From the NCBI GenBank assembly GCA_047125605.1, contig CP138932.1, positions 186,001 to 250,000 of the forward strand: a DNA stretch of 64,000 bases, in the 5' to 3' direction. The notes under the pieces are model-generated. The model ran no database searches, was not told where the DNA came from, and saw nothing but the letters and a program-made list of their open reading frames with translations. Of the stretch, positions 1 to 7,880 are shown in pieces. A program made the position numbers and the translations under genes. How positions within the stretch are numbered: position 1 is the stretch's first letter; every line of letters starts with the position of its first letter. Source of the DNA: JAKVBK01 sp022447275 (lineage in GTDB: Bacteria > Pseudomonadota > Alphaproteobacteria > Rhodobacterales > Rhodobacteraceae).

Positions 1-131
1 GCAGACCGCCCCGAGGCGTGATAGCCAAACTGGCTTTCCCCCTCGAGCAGGCACACCTCCATGTGGGGGCTCAGATGGGCCGCAGCGGTCAGCCCCGCGA
101 TGCCGCCGCCAATGATCAGAGCCGAGGTCAT
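1..131 (-). CDS. FAD-dependent oxidoreductase (DAO-like), N-terminal fragment
   Basis: Only the first 43 codons are inside the window; the gene continues past base 1. The N-terminus reads MTSALIIGGGIAGLTAAAHL, a Rossmann dinucleotide-binding motif, followed after about 10 residues by an acidic residue (LLEGE) that would bind the adenosine ribose. Then comes GYHASGRSA, typical of glycine/D-amino-acid oxidase (DAO) type flavoproteins. The start ATG overlaps the TGA of the aldo/keto reductase gene in an ATGA junction, so the two are probably translationally coupled. The substrate cannot be told from this fragment. Confidence 0.8.
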   Translation of the reverse strand, partial: MTSALIIGGGIAGLTAAAHLSPHMEVCLLEGESQFGYHASGRS

Positions 132-1060
132 GCTTCTTCCAAACGGTCGGTGGCTGGGGGTGGCGCCGGGAACAACTGGCTGATCTCTCGGTACAGGCCG
201 GGCTCCATGTCGAATGTCAGCGCATCCAGGGAGGCGCCCAACTGCTCGGTCGAGCGTGCCGACAGGATCGGGCCTGTGACGGCAGGGTGGGCTGCGGCCC
301 AGGCCACTGCAAGCGTGGCGGCGCTTGTGCCCATAGCGCTGGCTAGGGCCATGAGCCCGTCAGCGGCGGCGTGCATTTCGGCGGGTGCATACCGCGCCGC
401 ATAGCGGCTGTCATCGGTCAGGCGGCCTGTGCCGCCCATGGCGTATTTTCCTGTCAGCAAGCCGCCGCCAAGGGGCGAGTACGCAAACACGGCGATTTCC
501 TGATCCTTAGCCATGGGCAGGATTTCCACTTCGACCTGCCGCTTGACCAGTGAATACATCGGCTGGATTGCGTCGATCCGAGTGCCCAAACCCGCCGCGA
601 CAGCCTGTGCTTTCATTACTTGCCAAGCCGCAAAATTCGACACGCCGATATACCGGATTGCCCCTTTGCGCTGCAGATCGGCCAATGTTTCGAAGGTTTC
701 TTCCAGGGGCGTGTCATCATCCCATCGGTGCAAATACAGCATATCCAGCACATCTGTCTGCAACCTGTCGCGGCTGGTCTCCACGGAAGCACGCAGGTTG
801 GCTGCACCGCTACCCCCGGTGTAGCCCGCCTTTGTGGCGACGAATATCGCATCCCGTTCCGGCGCGATCAGGCGCCCCAAAATGCGTTCTGAGGCGCCCT
901 CCGTGTAGGCATGTGCCGTGTCGAAATGGGCAATCCCCGCCGCCCTGCACGCGGCATACATCCCCGCTGAAGCGTCCAGATCGGCAGTGCCGCCGAACTG
1001 CATCGTGCCAAATGCGCAGCCCGTCACGCCTGCGCCGGAAAGTGTTGTCATATGTGTCAT
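128..1060 (-). CDS. Aldo/keto reductase
   Basis: A 310-residue cytosolic NAD(P)H-dependent aldehyde/ketone reductase with a TIM-barrel fold. The AKR catalytic tetrad is recognisable: Asp47 and Tyr52 in FDTAHAY, Lys77 in VATKAGY, and His111 in YLHRW. The cofactor-binding half is also typical (GVSNFAAWQV, then FAYSPLGGGLLTGKY). A second in-frame ATG three codons downstream could be the true start; neither has a strong ribosome site. The gene overlaps the following flavoprotein gene by 4 bases, so the pair probably acts in one catabolic route. The substrate is unknown. Confidence 0.9.
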   Translation of the reverse strand: MTHMTTLSGAGVTGCAFGTMQFGGTADLDASAGMYAACRAAGIAHFDTAHAYTEGASERILGRLIAPERDAIFVATKAGYTGGSGAANLRASVETSRDRLQTDVLDMLYLHRWDDDTPLEETFETLADLQRKGAIRYIGVSNFAAWQVMKAQAVAAGLGTRIDAIQPMYSLVKRQVEVEILPMAKDQEIAVFAYSPLGGGLLTGKYAMGGTGRLTDDSRYAARYAPAEMHAAADGLMALASAMGTSAATLAVAWAAAHPAVTGPILSARSTEQLGASLDALTFDMEPGLYREISQLFPAPPPATDRLEEA

Positions 1061-1265
1061 GGGCTATCGGTGCCATGCCCTGTCTTAGGCAGCAAGCAAA
1101 AGCAGGGCGACGAGGGGCACTCTGTGCAATGAACTGACCTCAATTCGCCGCAGACTCTCCACGATCCATACAAATTGAACACAAATGGAAGGCGCATTTT
1201 GGACGAAAGAACACCTGTGTTCTGCTGCCGATTGGTGGCCGAACCGTCCTGATCAGGAGCCCCCG

Positions 1266-2087
1266 ATGACAGATGCGCGCCTGCGTCCATGCCTTGTTGC
1301 CATAGGCCTTACCACATGTGCAGCCCCTCTGTCGGCAGCGCCGGTGAACTTCAATATGTCCGACTGGGTCGCCGAAGGCGGAAACTGGACGGTGCACGAC
1401 GCGGGCAATACCGTGCGGCAGACCTCGAACTCCCCGCACACGGTCTATCACTCCGGGCAAAACGATCTGTTCAGCTGCTAAACGGGCTCGTTCAGGGTCA
1501 ATACAGGCGGAGATGATGACTTTATCGGCTTTGTGGTCGGCTACACCGCCGGGGATATCGACTACCCCAACGACGGTCTGCAGGCCAATTCTGATATCGA
1601 TTATCTGCTCATTGACTGGAAGCAAGATAACCAAACAAACGCCACGCTTGGCATGGCCATCTCAAGGGTCACCGGCGATATCTATGAGATTGGCGATAGC
1701 GGGGAAATCACCGTGCAGGCTGATGCGTGGAAGCATCACGGCGTGGTTGAGGAGATTAAACGGGCCGACACCTTGGGAAACATGGGTTGGGTCGATTACC
1801 AAACCTATGGCTTTACGCTTGAAAATCTTCCCAGTGTTGTGCGCCTGCATATCGGGGACATCGCTGCGCTGGAAGTGACACCCGGTGAGGTGGGCCTGAC
1901 CAGCTTTCAGGCCGGGTCTTTTGGCCTGTATGGCTTTTCCCAAACAGGCCTCGAGGTGTCAAACGTGCGGTATGAAAGCTTGCCGCAGGTCATTGCTGCG
2001 GTGAGCACCGTGCCGCTTCCGGCTGGCCTTCCGTTGGTGATTGCCGGGATGGGGGCTTTGGCCATATTGCGCAGGCGCCGCGCGTAA
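1266..2087 (+). pseudogene. VPLPA-CTERM protein with thrombospondin-C-like domain, broken by an in-frame TAA
   Basis: One reading frame runs from ATG 1266 (ribosome site AGGAG 6-8 bases upstream) to 2087, interrupted by a single TAA at 1479-1481. The N-terminus is a signal peptide (LVAIGLTTCAAPLSA). After the stop, VNTGGDDDFIGFVVGY, DYLLIDWKQ, then NMGWVDYQTYGF match the conserved blocks of the thrombospondin C-terminal jelly-roll domain (DDDxxGFxFGY, WKQ). The C-terminus is a sorting tag: VPLPAGLPLV, a hydrophobic helix, RRRR. Frame and homology continue on both sides of the TAA with no shift, so this is a nonsense mutation in an exported, surface-sorted protein, or a read-through site. A truncated product of 71 residues, or a GTG-initiated 3' piece from 1533, would lack either the domain or the signal peptide. 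Confidence 0.7.
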
Positions 2088-2114
2088 ACCAGCACAACAA
2101 ATACGCTCAGAGAA

Positions 2115-2142
2115 AAAAGCCCCGCGGTGTCGCGGGGCTTTT
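2115..2142. terminator. Bidirectional intrinsic terminator
   Basis: A 12-bp perfect stem (AAAAGCCCCGCG / CGCGGGGCTTTT) with a GTGT loop. A T run lies on the 3' side and an A run on the 5' side, so it can stop both the plus-strand VPLPA gene and the convergent minus-strand transporter operon. Confidence 0.9.
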
Positions 2143-2166
2143 CGTGTCTTGGAACCGGATCGCGGT

Positions 2167-3264
2167 TTACTGCGGGATTTCCGCGGTGATGCCTTCGATG
2201 TAGAAGTTCATGCCCAGCAGTGGGCCGTCTTCGATGGTTTCGCCTTCGGCCAGGAACTGCTCGCCGGCCTGGTTCGACATCGGACCGGTGAAGGGGTGGT
2301 ACTCGCCCGCCGTGATTGCGTCGATCATGCCTTGTGCTTCGGCTTGCACATCGGCCGGGATCGCGTCGGTCATTTCACCGATCACGACTTCGCCTTCCGG
2401 CATGCCGCCCCAGCTGTCGGTCTGCTCATAGCTGCCATCCATCAGTTGCCCGACGCGCTTGACGTAGTAGGGCGACCAATCGTCGATGATCGAGGCAACG
2501 CGCGGACCGGGGGTGCCATCATCATTGTAGGCGAAGGCCGCCATGTCGGAGGCCTGGCCAAAGCCGATGGCCTTGCCGCCTTCCTTGGCGATTTCTGCCA
2601 AAGGCGCGGTGGAGTCGGTATGTGCCGTGATCACGTCGACGCCCTGATCCAGCATGGCGCGGGCAGCATCGGCTTCCTTGGCGGGGTCAAACCACGTGTA
2701 GACCCACGTCACCACCAGCTCTACATCCGGGTTTACCTTGGCGGCGTGGTGGTAATAGCTGTTGATGCCCATCACCACTTCCGGGATCGGGAAGGAGGCA
2801 ATGTAGCCGATCTTGTTGGTTGCCGTCATGCGGCCTGCAATGTGGCCCACCACGGCGCGGCCCTCATAGAAGCGCGAGTTGTATGTGGTGACATTGGGAT
2901 GCATGCGCTTGTAGCCGGTGGCGTGCTCAAACTTCACGTCCGGGAACTTGGCAGCCACGTTATTGATCGGGTCCATGTAGCCGAAGGAGGTGGCGAAGAC
3001 GATGTCGCACCCGGACAGCGCCATCTGCGTCATCACACGCTCGGAGTCGGCCCCTTCCGGCACGTTCTCCTGCCACTGGATTTCAACCTTGTCGCCATAG
3101 GCTTCCTTGACGGCCAGAGCGCCCTGGTGGTGCTGGTATGTCCAGCCGCCATCCCCGATCGGGCCAACATAGACAAAGCAGGCCTGCGTGGGATCCTGCG
3201 CGGCGGCCGCATTGGCAACGCCAAGGGCCAGCGCGGTGCTGGTCAGAAGGGTTTTGAGTTTCAT
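2167..3264 (-). CDS. BMP-family ABC transporter substrate-binding protein
   Basis: A 365-residue periplasmic binding protein of the basic-membrane-protein (PnrA/Med) family, whose characterised members bind nucleosides. It starts at the ATG of MKLKTLLTSTALALGVANA, a Sec signal peptide cleaved near residue 22, with GGAG 8 bases upstream. The open frame extends further upstream, but that part is non-homologous leader. Family landmarks are VYVGPIGDGGWTYQHHQG at the start of the mature protein, CDIVFATSFGYMD and GYIASFPIPEVVMGIN. It is the last gene of the xdh-transporter operon, 62 bases after the second permease and just before a strong terminator. The context suggests purine nucleosides or bases as ligand (inference). 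Confidence 0.92.
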   Translation of the reverse strand: MKLKTLLTSTALALGVANAAAAQDPTQACFVYVGPIGDGGWTYQHHQGALAVKEAYGDKVEIQWQENVPEGADSERVMTQMALSGCDIVFATSFGYMDPINNVAAKFPDVKFEHATGYKRMHPNVTTYNSRFYEGRAVVGHIAGRMTATNKIGYIASFPIPEVVMGINSYYHHAAKVNPDVELVVTWVYTWFDPAKEADAARAMLDQGVDVITAHTDSTAPLAEIAKEGGKAIGFGQASDMAAFAYNDDGTPGPRVASIIDDWSPYYVKRVGQLMDGSYEQTDSWGGMPEGEVVIGEMTDAIPADVQAEAQGMIDAITAGEYHPFTGPMSNQAGEQFLAEGETIEDGPLLGMNFYIEGITAEIPQ

Positions 3265-3326
3265 TGGGTCATCTCCGTTGCTGGAAGGGTTGTGTTGTTG
3301 GACCCGCACGCGGATCGTGGGTGATG

Positions 3327-4259
3327 CTAAGTGGTCGCGTGGAATGCACGACCGAGTGAGGCGGGTGCTGCCGTTTGCCGGCCACGGCGGCCCGAAGAAA
3401 TCAGCACCAGAACGAGTATGGTGATGACATAGGGCGACATCGACAACAGTTCGACAGGTACTTTGACGCCTGCTGCCTGCAGGTTCAACTGTAGCACGGT
3501 CAGACCGCCGAAAAGATAGGCACCGATCAGAACACGGCCGGGTTTCCAACTGGCAAAGACCACAAGTGCCAAGGCCAGCCAGCCCGCCCCCGCCGTCATG
3601 CCTTCGGTCCATTGGGGCACGCGTATGAGGCTGAGATAAGCGCCGCCAAGCCCCGCGCAGGCCCCGCCAAAGGCAATTGCGGCCAGGCGGATACGCACCA
3701 CCTTGTAGCCCAGCGCATGGGCTGCGTCATGGCTTTCGCCCACGGCCCGCAAAACAAGGCCCGCGCGGGTGCGGTTGAGAAAATACCACACGGCCACGAC
3801 CATCAGCAGGGACACGTAAACCATGCCATCATGTTGGAACAGCACCGGCCCCAGATAGGGGATATCGGCCAGTGGCCCGAGATTGACGGCACTGATCTCG
3901 ATGCCTTTCACCCCGATATAGTTTTGCCCCAGCACTGCCGACAGCCCGAGCCCGAACAGGGTAAGCGCAAGGCCGGTGGCCACCTGATTTGACAGCAGCA
4001 CCTGTGTCAGCACGCCAAAAAGCAGTGAGAGCACCGCGCCGCCCACCGCAGCCGATATAAAACCGATCACTGCGCTTTCGGTGGCGATCGCCATGGCAAA
4101 GCCGCAAACCGCGCCGGTGATCATCATCCCCTCCACCCCGAGGTTCAGCACGCCAGCCTTTTCCACCACCAGTTCTCCGATGCCCGCAAGCAGGATAGGG
4201 GTCGAGGCGACCATGAGCGCAGCCAGCAAGGGCAGCCAGTTGAACGTTGAGAGATCCAT
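3327..4259 (-). CDS. ABC transporter permease (BMP/nucleoside type, second permease)
   Basis: A 310-residue inner-membrane protein with about eight to ten hydrophobic segments, of the branched-chain/ribose-type permease family that pairs with BMP binding proteins. VVEKAGVLNLGVEGMMITGA is the hallmark of this subunit, corresponding to YufQ/NupQ-like permeases. The ATG shares one base with the TAA of the preceding permease gene (TAATG), implying coupled translation. The two permeases presumably form a heterodimeric channel. Confidence 0.92.
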   Translation of the reverse strand: MDLSTFNWLPLLAALMVASTPILLAGIGELVVEKAGVLNLGVEGMMITGAVCGFAMAIATESAVIGFISAAVGGAVLSLLFGVLTQVLLSNQVATGLALTLFGLGLSAVLGQNYIGVKGIEISAVNLGPLADIPYLGPVLFQHDGMVYVSLLMVVAVWYFLNRTRAGLVLRAVGESHDAAHALGYKVVRIRLAAIAFGGACAGLGGAYLSLIRVPQWTEGMTAGAGWLALALVVFASWKPGRVLIGAYLFGGLTVLQLNLQAAGVKVPVELLSMSPYVITILVLVLISSGRRGRQTAAPASLGRAFHATT

Positions 4260-5344
4260 TATGCCACCCCCGGTCGGCCGAGACGAATGCGGTAATTGGA
4301 CAGCACATCGACGCCCAACAGGAAGAACAGCAACATACCCTGAAACAGCTGGATGGCTGCCGCGGGCAGGCCCAGCATGAACTGGGCAAGCTCACCGCCG
4401 ATATAGGTCAGCGCCATCAGCAACCCGGCCAGCAGAATGCCCACCGGGTGCAAGCGTCCAAGGAACGCCACGATAATGGCCGTAAACCCGTAGCCTGAGT
4501 TGAAATCGATGGTGATCTGGCCGGCGGGCCCGGCCACCTCGTAGAGGCCCGCCATCCCAGCCAGCGCGCCCGACACACCCAGGCAGATCAGGATCAACCG
4601 GGCCGGCACCACGCCGGCAAACCGGGCCGCCCGCGGGCTAGAGCCGGTCACCCGGATGTGGAACCCGAGCACATGCCGCGTCAGCACGATGTAGGCGAGG
4701 ATCACGGTGATGAAGGCCGTCACCACGCCCCAGTGCATCCCGGTGCCCGCGATCAGTTCCAGATTGGCCGCGGAGGGGTATTGCTGCAGATTGCGCGAGC
4801 CGGGAAAGCCGCCGCCATCGGGATTGCGCAGCAGGCCCAGAGCCATTGCAGCGAGGATTTGCTCTGCCACATAGACCAGCAGCAAGGATACGAGGATCTC
4901 ATTGGTGTTGAAGGCGGTGCGCAACACGCCCGGGATCATGGCCCATGCAAATCCCCCCAGCAGGCCGGCCAGCACCATCGCCGGAAACACAATCGGCGAA
5001 TCCAGCGGATAGAGGGCAAGCGCGACTGCGGCGCCACAAATCGCCCCCATGATATACTGGCCCTCGGCCCCGATATTCCACACCCCGGCCCGAAAGCCCA
5101 AGGCGAGGCCAATGGCGATCAGGATCAGTGGGCCCGCCTTCACAAGCAACTGAGGTCGCGAGTAGGAGGCGAATTGCGGGTTGAAGAGCGGGTCGAAGAA
5201 AATCGTGCGGATGGCTTCGATCGGATCTTTTCCGAGCGCTGCGAACATCAGCCCACCCGCCAGCATTGTTAGAGCCACTGCGAGCAGCGGTGTGCACCAA
5301 ACCCAAAGCCGGGAGGGCTGCGGTCTGCGTTCGAGACGGATCAT
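4259..5344 (-). CDS. ABC transporter permease (BMP/nucleoside type, first permease)
   Basis: A 361-residue polytopic membrane protein that starts MIRLERRPQPSRLWVW and then enters the first transmembrane helix. The segment GFRAGVWNIGAEGQYIMGAI is diagnostic for the longer permease (YufP/NupP-like) of BMP transporters and is the counterpart of the NLGVEG motif in its partner. The ATG overlaps the TGA of the ATPase gene in an ATGA junction. With the ATPase and the other permease it makes a complete importer. Confidence 0.92.
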   Translation of the reverse strand: MIRLERRPQPSRLWVWCTPLLAVALTMLAGGLMFAALGKDPIEAIRTIFFDPLFNPQFASYSRPQLLVKAGPLILIAIGLALGFRAGVWNIGAEGQYIMGAICGAAVALALYPLDSPIVFPAMVLAGLLGGFAWAMIPGVLRTAFNTNEILVSLLLVYVAEQILAAMALGLLRNPDGGGFPGSRNLQQYPSAANLELIAGTGMHWGVVTAFITVILAYIVLTRHVLGFHIRVTGSSPRAARFAGVVPARLILICLGVSGALAGMAGLYEVAGPAGQITIDFNSGYGFTAIIVAFLGRLHPVGILLAGLLMALTYIGGELAQFMLGLPAAAIQLFQGMLLFFLLGVDVLSNYRIRLGRPGVA

Positions 5345-6915
5345 GACGGGCCTCCCTGCGGGGCTGTGGCGTGCGCGGGCGCGCCTTGGGCCACTTCCAT
5401 GCCATGGGCACCGCCCAGCATGAGGCCGATGCGTTCAAGGGTCAGGCCTTCTACGGGCTCTGAGGCGGAAAGCTGTCCCCCGTTCAGGGCAACAAAGCGG
5501 TCTGCAATCTCGAGGATCTCGTCGAGATCCTGCGAAATCATGACAACCGCAGCCCCTTGGGCGGCAAGGTCCAGCAGAGCTTGCCGAATGGCCGCCGCCG
5601 CCGCCGCATCCACGCCCCATGTGGGCTGGTTGACCACGAGCACGCTTGGCTGTTGCAGGATTTCCCGGCCGACAACAAATTTCTGCAGATTGCCGCCAGA
5701 CAGGGCCTGCGCCGCCGTGGCGGGGCCCGGCGTGCGCACATCGAAAGCTTTGATCACGTCTTGGGCGAAACTGCGTGCGGCCCCCCAATCGAGCATCCCG
5801 GCCTTATCCATGTTCTGGCGCACACGGGCCGTCAGCATGGCGTTCTCAGTCAAGGACATGTCGGGCACCGCCGCATGCCCCAGCCGCTCTTCCGGGGCGC
5901 AGAGCAGCCCCGCACGACGGCGCTCTAACGGGCCCTGCTGGCTCAGGTCATCGTCTTGCATCCGCACGGTGCCTGCCGCGGTGGTTATCTCGCCGGAAAG
6001 GGCCAGCAACAGTTCGTCCTGCCCGTTGCCCGCCACGCCGCCAATGCCGAGGATCTCCCCTGCGTTCACTTGGAAAGACAGGTCCTTCAGGGCGGTGCCG
6101 AAATCGGAGGGCGCTGCCATCGACAGTCCGTGCACGTCCAGCATGACCGCACCCTTCATGCCCGTGACCCGTGCCGCAGGCTTGAGGGCCGTGCCGACCA
6201 TCATTTCAGCCAATTCCGACGCACTTGCCTGCCGGGGATCCGTCTTTGCAACGACCTTCCCGCGGCGCAGTATCGTGGCCCGGTCGCACAGGGTGCGGAT
6301 TTCTTCCAGCTTGTGGCTGATATACAGGATCGATGTGCCCTCGGCGCGCAGCTTGCGCAGCGTCTCGAAGAGGATCTTGACCTCTTGAGGCGTTAGCACA
6401 GAGGTGGGCTCATCCATGATAAGAAGCTTTGGATCCTGCAGAAGACAGCGCACGATCTCCACCCTTTGCCGTTCGCCTGCGGACAGATCCCCCACCCGCC
6501 GTGCCGGATCCAAAGGCAGACCGTAGGCGCGCGACACGCTGGTGATGCGCTCGGCCAGCTGCCCCATTGCGGGCGGGTTCTCCATGCCCAAGGCCACGTT
6601 TTCTGCCACGTTCAGGGCTTCGAACAGCGAAAAATGCTGAAACACCATGGCCACGCCTGTTTGGCGCGCCGCTGCGGGGGCAGGGGGCGCGAAGGGCGCG
6701 CCTGCAAATACCATCTGGCCACTGTCGGGCTTGACCAGCCCGTAGATCATCTTGACGAGCGTCGACTTGCCCGCCCCGTTTTCCCCAAGCAGGGCGTGTA
6801 TTTCAGCTGTGCCGATATCAAACGAGACGTCTTCATTCGCGATGACGCCGGGATAGGCCTTGGTCAGCGCGTTGATGCGCAGCAAAGGGGCCTCTTGCGA
6901 GTTAGGTTGGGTCAT
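5341..6915 (-). CDS. ABC transporter ATP-binding protein, double ATPase (nucleoside/sugar type)
   Basis: A 524-residue protein with two fused nucleotide-binding domains, as in RbsA/MglA/YufO proteins. Domain 1 has an intact Walker A GENGAGKST (44-52), Q-loop FQHF, signature LSAGE (about 144) and Walker B LLIMDEPTSVL. Domain 2 begins near residue 255; its Walker A is the degenerate GVAGNGQDEL typical of this family, and its signature is LSGGNLQKFVVGRE. Domain 2 therefore likely binds but poorly hydrolyses ATP (known for related transporters). Its start overlaps the stop of xdhC by 4 bases (ATGA), so it is physically coupled to the xanthine dehydrogenase genes. Confidence 0.95.
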   Translation of the reverse strand: MTQPNSQEAPLLRINALTKAYPGVIANEDVSFDIGTAEIHALLGENGAGKSTLVKMIYGLVKPDSGQMVFAGAPFAPPAPAAARQTGVAMVFQHFSLFEALNVAENVALGMENPPAMGQLAERITSVSRAYGLPLDPARRVGDLSAGERQRVEIVRCLLQDPKLLIMDEPTSVLTPQEVKILFETLRKLRAEGTSILYISHKLEEIRTLCDRATILRRGKVVAKTDPRQASASELAEMMVGTALKPAARVTGMKGAVMLDVHGLSMAAPSDFGTALKDLSFQVNAGEILGIGGVAGNGQDELLLALSGEITTAAGTVRMQDDDLSQQGPLERRRAGLLCAPEERLGHAAVPDMSLTENAMLTARVRQNMDKAGMLDWGAARSFAQDVIKAFDVRTPGPATAAQALSGGNLQKFVVGREILQQPSVLVVNQPTWGVDAAAAAAIRQALLDLAAQGAAVVMISQDLDEILEIADRFVALNGGQLSASEPVEGLTLERIGLMLGGAHGMEVAQGAPAHATAPQGGPS

Positions 6916-7880
6916 ACACCTGCCTGCCGTGACTTGCTTGTGGGCAACGTTTCACCTTCCAGTTCCAATTGCACTGCCAAAAGTTGGGACGCAACACCAA
7001 TGGCGATCTGCGTCGGATGCTTGCCCAATGTGCGCTGGCCGATGGGGCAAGTGATGCGCCGGACTGCGCGCTCCGAGTGACCCATTTCGGTCAAACGCTT
7101 TGAAAAGCGGGCCCATTTCGTGGCCGAGCCGATCAACCCGCAAAACCCGAATCCGCGCTGCAGCAAGGCATCGCATAAAGCGAGGTCAATCGGATGGGAG
7201 TAGGTCAGAATCAAATGGGCGGCATCTTGTGGAGCGTGGTGGGCCAATCGGGGCAGGTCAGAGGCCCAAAGCCCGGTTACACCCGGTGTTTCGCTGGCGG
7301 GAAAACGGTCCGCGGCGGTATCCGCCCAGGTGATCTGCCAGCCCGGAAGCGGCGCCATAACATCGACAATCGCGCGGCCGACATGCCCTGCCCCCCAAAT
7401 CCAAAGGGGCGTGGCCGCAGGCAGCAGTGGTTCGGTCAGCCAGCCTGCCTCCAGTCTTGTGACATGTGCTGCCGATTGACCCGATGCCGTGTTAAGGGGT
7501 TTGGGGCAAGGTAGCCCCCCTGCAATCCGTCTGACAAACACCGGCCCTGCAGCGGCGGCATCCTCCGCCTGCGCCAGCCGTTCTGCATCCCAGATTTCCG
7601 TTCCCAATACGACCGAGCCGCCACAGCATTGGCCAAGGTCCGGGCCTAGTGGACGCTGATCCACTGCGCCCCTGTCGTTCTGCAAGGCCCGGCGCGCAGT
7701 GGCCGCCGCCTCCCATTCCAGCGCGCCGCCGCCAATCGTGCCCTCCTGCCCATCGGGCCAGACCAGCATTGATGTGCCAGCATCGCGCGGGGCAGATCCG
7801 CGCACGTCAGCCACGATCACGCGGGCCACGCGCCCATGGCGGGCCACGGCAGTGCGGATCGGCTGCAAATCAAGGCTCAT
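6912..7880 (-). CDS. xdhC: Xanthine dehydrogenase accessory protein XdhC
   Basis: A 322-residue molybdenum-cofactor chaperone that in Rhodobacter binds Moco, promotes its sulfuration and inserts it into XdhB. The N-terminal XdhC/CoxI domain carries GSAPRDAGTSMLVW (28-41) and GGGALEWEAA. A C-terminal Rossmann domain begins at WIWGAGHVGRAIVDV (about 161-175). I chose the ATG giving MSLDLQPIR because it overlaps the xdhB stop (ATGA at 7877-7880); the frame extends upstream only into xdhB. The downstream ATPase start overlaps its TGA. Confidence 0.95.
   Translation of the reverse strand: MSLDLQPIRTAVARHGRVARVIVADVRGSAPRDAGTSMLVWPDGQEGTIGGGALEWEAAATARRALQNDRGAVDQRPLGPDLGQCCGGSVVLGTEIWDAERLAQAEDAAAAGPVFVRRIAGGLPCPKPLNTASGQSAAHVTRLEAGWLTEPLLPAATPLWIWGAGHVGRAIVDVMAPLPGWQITWADTAADRFPASETPGVTGLWASDLPRLAHHAPQDAAHLILTYSHPIDLALCDALLQRGFGFCGLIGSATKWARFSKRLTEMGHSERAVRRITCPIGQRTLGKHPTQIAIGVASQLLAVQLELEGETLPTSKSRQAGV

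Noticed and set aside
3265..3612. N-terminal extension of the BMP binding protein
   Set aside because: It would bury the clear signal peptide and overlap the permease gene; the ATG at 3264 has a good ribosome site.
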